DNA of 64,000 nucleotides from Larix kaempferi (lineage: Eukaryota > Streptophyta > Pinopsida > Pinales > Pinaceae), in contig BSBM01000602.1 of NCBI GenBank assembly GCA_027924585.1, forward strand, positions 12,888,501 through 12,952,500, given 5' to 3'. The notes under the pieces were generated by a model. The model was not told the origin of the DNA and searched no databases. It worked only from the letters and a program-made list of their open reading frames with translations. Made by a program: the position numbers and the translations under genes. This document shows positions 58,183 to 64,000 of the stretch, piece by piece (position 1 is the first letter of the stretch; every line of letters begins with the position of its first letter).

Positions 58183-58482
58183 ATGAGGCAAGTAGCTTTT
58201 TGTTTTGAATTTGTATGAAACAATCAATCTTTTTCCTTTGCCATGATGTAGAGTATTAATGGACATCCTTCCATATCTTATATAAAAATTTGTTTTGAAT
58301 TTGTATGAAACAATCAATCTTTTTCCTTTGCCATGATGTAGAGTATTAATGGACATCCTTCCATATCTTATATAAAAAAATGAGGCAAGTAGCTTTTTGT
58401 TTTGAATTTGTATGAAACAATCAATCTTTTTCCTTTGCCATGATGTAGAGTATTAATGGACATCCTTCCATATCTTATTAGT
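58183..58482. repeat. About 90-105-bp tandem repeat, three copies
   Basis: The unit 'ttttgaatttgtatgaaacaatcaatc...ccttccatatctta' occurs three times. The first and third copies carry an extra 'tgaggcaagtagctttttg' leader, the middle one does not. The units are essentially identical, so the array is recent. Confidence 0.9.
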
Positions 58483-60239
58483 GTTTAAATGTATCTCAGA
58501 AATCATCATACCCTCTGAATGCTAAACAGAATTATGGCATTGGTTGTAAGACATAAATACTTATCATATGAAATGAAGACATTATTGAGTGTAAATTCAT
58601 ATTCATTTGATCTTTTAAGTGCCATACTTCCTACCAAAATCATATCAACAACATCTTATAATGAATTTCGAAATTTCTATGGTGGATTTGAAAATTAAAT
58701 ATCATACCCTTTTCCCTCTTCACACCGATTATGATGTTGGTTATAAACCATGAATTATCATCATATGAGCTAAAACCATTGAGTGGTATTTCTACTATTG
58801 ATTTTAGTGATTTATCATTGAAGTGTCAGATTGCCTATCAAAATCACACATTTATACCTTCTTATAATGGGCATATCATCTTAAATTTAAGATCAGATCT
58901 CTCAAAGAAAACATAAACCACCCAAACCATGATTTTTAAGATGTGAACTTCATCATTGATATCATGCAGTAGTCTTTATTGTTCAAAGAATCAAGCTATT
59001 GTAATCAAACTGTGGAAGGAGAAAATTATGCTTAAATGTTTTAAATAATTAAACAACAACATAACCTAGTGAAAATAAATATTAGAATTCAGTTAATAAA
59101 AGTGAAACAATTAGTAATTTCAGCAACTAAAAGCCTGAAGCTTGAACATATATAGACAACATGCATGTAATGGGGATCTTAAATGCCAGCATCACGTTTT
59201 CCTTTGATCTTCTATAAATTATATGACCATCCCCTTTTTTAAGGGATATTGTGAGCTTCTTATTGATTTCAGCTCTAAGCACAAACATCCATAGACAAAG
59301 CACAGACCTTAAACTTGATTCACATGTGGGATTCAGGTTATAGCCTGAGATCATCGGATCCAATGAAGCGGCCATGGTAGGAACGAAGAGAAATGGAGCT
59401 CCTCCGGTCTCCATTCCAGGTGAAGGAGCAACAGGATCCTTTGTGGTAGAGGACGTAAGGAACATGGCCAATATGATGAAAGAATTACAAGCATAATTAA
59501 AAATCTAATGAACTACACTAGAGGAAAAGGTAGATGAATTATAAATCTGACGAACTCCATTGATGGCCCGTTTTACAAAGAATTAAAACAGTACCCTTAC
59601 AGGCCGGGCTCGCTTACACACCCGGTACCCTTGTTAATTGGATAGCGTGGAGTCACCAAAGAAACCAAGAGACAAATTATTCAAATAACCTGTAAATAAA
59701 CATAACTAATCTTTAAAATACAGGGATGAAAAGCATATTTAAAATGGCTTGGCTTCTTGGTCTGCTTCCTCAATTGTGTTTTCAATTTGCCTCTTAGTTT
59801 CTTTTAAATAGATTTGAAAACTTAACTAATTTTTATATGAAAAATCTAACTAATTCTAGTTAAGTGGTTTACTTACTGTCAATAATTGTTAATTGTTGGC
59901 TATCCATTCATCAGCTATGAATTATCCATACATTAACTACCCTTTATATTCTTTTTTTGTAATTGTTTATTTCAAAATTCAAAAAACTATCATAAAATAG
60001 GCAATAATCCACCCCAAAATTATAAGATATAAACCTTTATCAACTAAATAATAAATAGAATAATAAAAATACATATATACAGCAAATAAAAAATGAAAAC
60101 AAACCCAACAGAACCATATTGACATGGCTCTGAAACAGAAAGCCTTATGCATCATGAATATCGAGATAGATTTGGAACAGAAGGCCTTAAAATATACTCA
60201 CTGTTATTCAATTAATGCATCATTAATGTCACTATCTAT
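58483..60239. other. No supported gene
   Basis: AT-rich. A minus-strand frame of 114 residues at 59127-59471 (with GGAPFLFVPTMAASLDPMIS) has no recognisable domain and no visible exon partners. It may be chance. A GC-richer patch at about 59570-59660 has no identifiable feature. Confidence 0.35.
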
Positions 60240-61920
60240 ATCAAAAATTTCAACATGGGTTTCAATATATCTTTTTACAAAATTACCGTTTCCAATATTT
60301 ATATGAGCTATTTTGAAGTTCTAAATTTCCACTCAAGTAAAAGACGACTGCAATTTTTTTTATCACTTTGAACATTATATTGTCTACTTGTTTTGGAATT
60401 TTTAGATCTGCTTTAAGGAAAATATCTAAATTAAATCAAAAACAAAAAAATTAGTATATTTTAATTTCTAGTAATGGACTTTATCTGAAAATAACAAAAA
60501 ACTAGTATATTTTAATTTCCAGTAATAAACTCTATTCGAAAATGATAAAAAACTAGTATATGAAAAAATGTTTACTTAATTCGATGTGAACGATTTTAGT
60601 TCCTATTTTCAGCCTTTTTTTAACCCCCCAACAACAAACTATCCACTTATTTATAACAATTGCTCGTTGATATTTAATCCACTTATTTATAACAATTGCT
60701 CGTTGATATTTAAATATTAGAAATCAAGTGGGTTGAATGATTGTCAAAAAGTATTATTTTATGCTTGATGTTATATGTTAATTTAAATAGGTTTATAAAG
60801 GGTAGTTTGGATGGTATTATTTTTATATATAGCGATAGTAAGCTCTGTAAGCTCACCCGAAGCTCGAGTTATGTGACAAGTACGATGCCATGAAATAACG
60901 TTGATATCCATCTAATCATATTTTATATCTCCTTAATCTCAGAGTTAAATTTAAATTTGATATTAATCTTAGCATCTCACATGTCCTATGCATATGTATA
61001 ACCTCAGTCTACGTTGTGATCATATGCCTAACAGCTTTTTCTGATCAAACTCCCTTCTTCTGTTTGGTTGGCTTCTTTGTCCTGAATCACTGTAGGGGAG
61101 CGCTTGGCATGTTAATGGGCGCGGGTGTTCATTCCCTCACTGAATTTAAATTATGTAATCCACATCAACAAAAGCCAGTGAAAGATGCATGATGCATGCA
61201 TAGAAGTGGGACAAGATAACTGAGAGCCTGCGCACATACATTAAGAAGAGCCTCAACTGAGCTCGCATTAAAATGACGGTTATGGTACCTTAAATTCTCG
61301 CTTCACGCACATGGAGTTTGAATGTGCCTCGCTATTTCTATACTTTTCGGTAGAAGTGTTTGAATGAATCTGTACATTTCTGTCTATCAATTAAAAATTT
61401 AGACAGAAAATTTATTTAGAATATCTTTATCACATGTATTATTTTATTTTTATGTGAATGAAATTCTTTTTGGAACGTACTTTCTGTCATTTTCGTCAGA
61501 AAACCTTGGGCAGACTGCTGCACAGCTTGTTGGAGAGCCCTCATCATTACACCGAAGCGCGCTTTTTATGTTTATGTGGAAAGCCTATGAGAATGTATTA
61601 ACTGCTTCTAGTTGAAGGAAGCCATCATAATAAAGAAGAACAGAAAAAATGGACAGCCAGACTGGATGATCTGAATTCCGAAGCAGGGTTGGAATTTGAA
61701 ATCCAACTTACCTGTCAAATTGGAGCCCAGCTCTGCAGCTAACATTATGTAACCCTTTAGCATTTATTACTCTATTTACATTTAAGATGGCAATCACATT
61801 GATTGAGTCAATCAATATTCAGTACGTAAGATTCACATTGATTGACTCCACCTATGTCATCTTCGGAACCTTGGCAATAGGTCAATGGCCATAAAAAATT
61901 AATCTTCTAATTAGTTTATC
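60240..61920. repeat. Segmental duplication A, copy 2
   Basis: It is collinear with 41706-43447 but carries an extra stretch of about 260 bases at about 60388-60650 and a 34-base tandem duplication ('ccacttatttataacaattgctcgttgatattta' type) at about 60650-60712. A 41-base gap relative to copy 1 lies near 61868, where 'tcgg...gataac' of copy 1 is missing. Confidence 0.8.
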
Positions 61921-62119
61921 TTTTTTGTCATGGATAGGCTTCCTCACCGACTCTGCAAGAAGCTCTTAACGATGTCAGAAGAATAAATTTCCATGGAGAT
62001 CACTTGGACTGCCTCTGAACAGCATTAGGTGCGCTGCACCAACATGGTATGCATGACTTTCTCATTTTGTATTATTTCTCTGATTCGGTAGACAAGTATT
62101 TACTTCCTTCAATGTCCAC

Positions 62120-62700
62120 AGAAATGGATCAAATGGCTGAGGTCCTTTCTGTGATCAATTCTGGATAGATAACTTCGAGTGGAGACATCCGATTTGGTCT
62201 GTACCACGCGGATATGTTCTACAGTTTAGTATGGGGGAGATCATGTAACTTTTGTCTATGTTTGTTTAGTTTGAATTAAATCCTAGGCTATAAACCTTTG
62301 TCTTTATTATTGTTGATCATTAATTAAAATGTAAAAAAAAGTAAAATGTAATAGAAAGTATTTAATAAAAAGTAAAAAGGTAGATCAAATGGCTGAGGTC
62401 CTTTCTGTGATCAATTCTGGATAGATAACTACAGTTTAGTATGGGGGAGATCATGTAACGTTTGTCTATGTTTGTTTAGTTTGAATTAAATCCTAGGCTA
62501 TAAACCTTTGTCTTTATTATTGTCGGTCATTAATTAAAATGTAAAAAAAAGTAAAATGTAATAGAAAGTATTTAATAAAAAGTATAAAAGTAAAATGTAA
62601 TAGAAAGTATTTAATGAAAAGTAAAAAAGTAAAATGTATTCTTGGTCATTAATTAAAATGTAAAAAAAAATAAAATGATGGAGAGTATTTAAAAAAATCC
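62120..62700. repeat. Tandem duplications with 'gtaaaatgtaatagaaagtattta' units
   Basis: The block from 'gatcaaatggctgaggtcc' to 'gtaaaatgtaatagaaag' (62127 onwards) repeats from 62383 with one internal gap. It is followed by two more short 'gtaaaatgtaatagaaagtatttaatgaaaagta' units to about 62640. Non-coding. Confidence 0.85.
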
Positions 62701-63130
62701 ATGTTGGTTCATAAAATAAAATATTATGAAAAATAATTAAAAGATAGATATTAGTTTAGAAAATAAAAAATTAAAACTTAAACTTGGATCTATCAATCAA
62801 GAGAGATTAAATTTCTTGAGTTTAAATTTTTTTTTTAAAATACACTTAAAAAAATTGGAACCCTATAGGTGCTTGATAAATACAGCTTTGAAATGAATCT
62901 ATACTGATTTATTACTTATTATTCATTCTTCATATTTAATTGTAATCACCTCATATTATCAAGAATCATAAACATAAAAGATACTTTTTACATATATAAT
63001 CTTTAACAACAACCCTTTCATATGGGTGCACAAGCCTAAAATAATGCTCATTTATTCCCAAGGTTGGTTACATATACCAAATTTTTATTATATATAACCT
63101 TCCATTGTCGGGATCGCCTTGTGAGTGCTG

Positions 63131-63250
63131 GAAAACAAAACTTTTCTTAACCAAATTATTAGGATATAAGGAAAACAAAACGTTTCTTAACCAAATTATT
63201 ACGATACAAGGAAAACAAAACTTTTCTTAACCAAATTATTAGGATATCAT
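63131..63250. repeat. 40-bp tandem repeat, three copies
   Basis: Units at 63131, 63171 and 63211, pattern 'gaaaacaaaac(t/g)tttcttaa' then 'ccaaattattaggatat(a)', differ by a handful of substitutions. Confidence 0.9.
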
Positions 63251-63924
63251 TATTTTTAGCAGGGTAATTATAATATCCTATTTTCACAAACATCAGCATA
63301 AGCATAACATAAACCTGAGTTTTTCTTTGATAGAAAACTAAAAATAGTCTAGGTTATAGAGCCTTGGTTGTAGGATTGGAGTGTAAATTATTCAAGGCCA
63401 CGCAAAATGACCATGGAGTCTTAGGTATCATAAAAACACGAATACAAGTGCAGGCTCTCTGTGCCATAGAAGGCTAGATATAACCTACAGCCAACCTATA
63501 TAGACGTAAATATCTATAGCCTACGAGATTGATTCTATATGAGAGAATATGCTATACACTTTTTAATTATTGGAGCTAAACGCACCTCTATTTAATAGAG
63601 CGGCTCGTATCCTCGCTCCTTCGACTCACACCGAATCTAGTGTTATTCCTGTTTTATTCCTGAGTTGTGTGATCATAACACCTGTTGCTTTCACATATAG
63701 CCCTTAAGCAGCTTTTGTAACTTTCCATGATGGTTAAGACATTGAATGAATATGAAAACATCGTCGGCGAATTTATTCTTATTCTGACCTGGTTTGGTTT
63801 TCATCCAGTTGTCATCGGTCTTAACTTCCTTATTTATCTGATGATGTAGACCAGCATTTATGTTGATGTGTACACAGATAACGATTATTTCTTTAAGGGT
63901 TGAGGGTACATTTGGACGATCTAT

Positions 63925-64000
63925 CAGATTACACATGTAGAGATTTAAATGAACATTAAAAAATTATACTATACTTATGTCATATATGAAACGGTTGTAG
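63925..64000. repeat. Resumption of duplication A homology
   Basis: 'agattacacatgtagagat' to the window end matches 43448-43525, with the 'tcatatatgaaacggttgtag' end shared. Homology probably continues beyond the window, possibly towards a second WSD-like copy. Confidence 0.75.

Larger units (their letters stand above)
61921..63924. other. 2-kb block absent from duplication copy 1
   Basis: At 61920 copy 2 continues into the exon-like block, whereas copy 1 (43447) jumps straight to 'agattacacatgtag', which copy 2 reaches only at 63925. Both edges of the block carry TATC. Contents: exon-like block with a 2-base insertion (61938-62046), tandem repeats and AT-rich DNA. The minus-strand frame at 63691-63936 contains NKFADDVFIF but too little else to call a reverse transcriptase. 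Confidence 0.6.

Noticed and set aside
59127-59471. 114-residue minus-strand frame
   Set aside because: Starts with a plausible Met but no domain, no neighbouring exons and mixed composition. Not enough to call a gene.
63691-63936. NKFADDVFIF on the minus strand as a reverse transcriptase box
   Set aside because: A single FADD-like match without the preceding RQGCPLSP or following blocks. It could be chance.

Overview
The window reads as nuclear DNA of a seed plant with a large, repeat-packed genome, most likely a gymnosperm. The evidence is a low gene count, nested mobile elements, an LTR retrotransposon with 4.6-kb LTRs, plant-type LINEs with a DUF4283/zinc-knuckle ORF1 and an RNase H tail, and one host gene with canonical plant introns. 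The species cannot be named from sequence alone.

Layout. 1-5.9 kb: decayed repeats, including an 873-bp-offset direct repeat, a 5'-truncated LINE with an 18-bp target-site duplication, a gag-like remnant and a minisatellite. 5906-38234: one minus-strand Ty3/Gypsy retrotransposon with 5-bp target duplication GGTTT, LTRs of about 4.6 kb, an initiator-Met primer site and broken gag and pol. Its gag-pol reading frame is split by a second element, an 18.3-kb DNA transposon at 13948-32259 flanked by TACA on both sides. That transposon carries two genes, both decayed: a plus-strand gene with repeated small exons (17.27-21.69 kb) and a minus-strand transposase-like gene (26.0-29.16 kb). Arrays of CpG-rich palindromes (core GCANNTGC) lie near both ends and directly upstream of both genes. 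A third-level insertion, a probable solo LTR with target duplication ATCTT, sits in an intron of the plus-strand gene.

38.2-48.8 kb is the only gene-bearing stretch. It holds a remnant of a non-DNA-binding-type HLH gene and an intact seven-exon WSD-type wax ester synthase/diacylglycerol acyltransferase gene on the minus strand (44256-46528, 500 residues). The latter lies between short inverted repeats. A 1.7-kb segment downstream of it is repeated at 60.2-61.9 kb.

48.8-57.5 kb holds two LINEs. The first has a 1.02-kb internal tandem duplication spanning the ORF1/ORF2 junction. The second is 5'-truncated and interrupts a repeat whose uninterrupted copy is at 38.3-39.2 kb. 57.5-64 kb is AT-rich non-coding DNA with several tandem duplications.

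The strongest candidate for something undescribed is the 18.3-kb transposon: its transposase-like protein, its palindrome arrays and its tandem-exon companion gene form one unit whose outer limits are fixed by the retrotransposon frame it interrupted.
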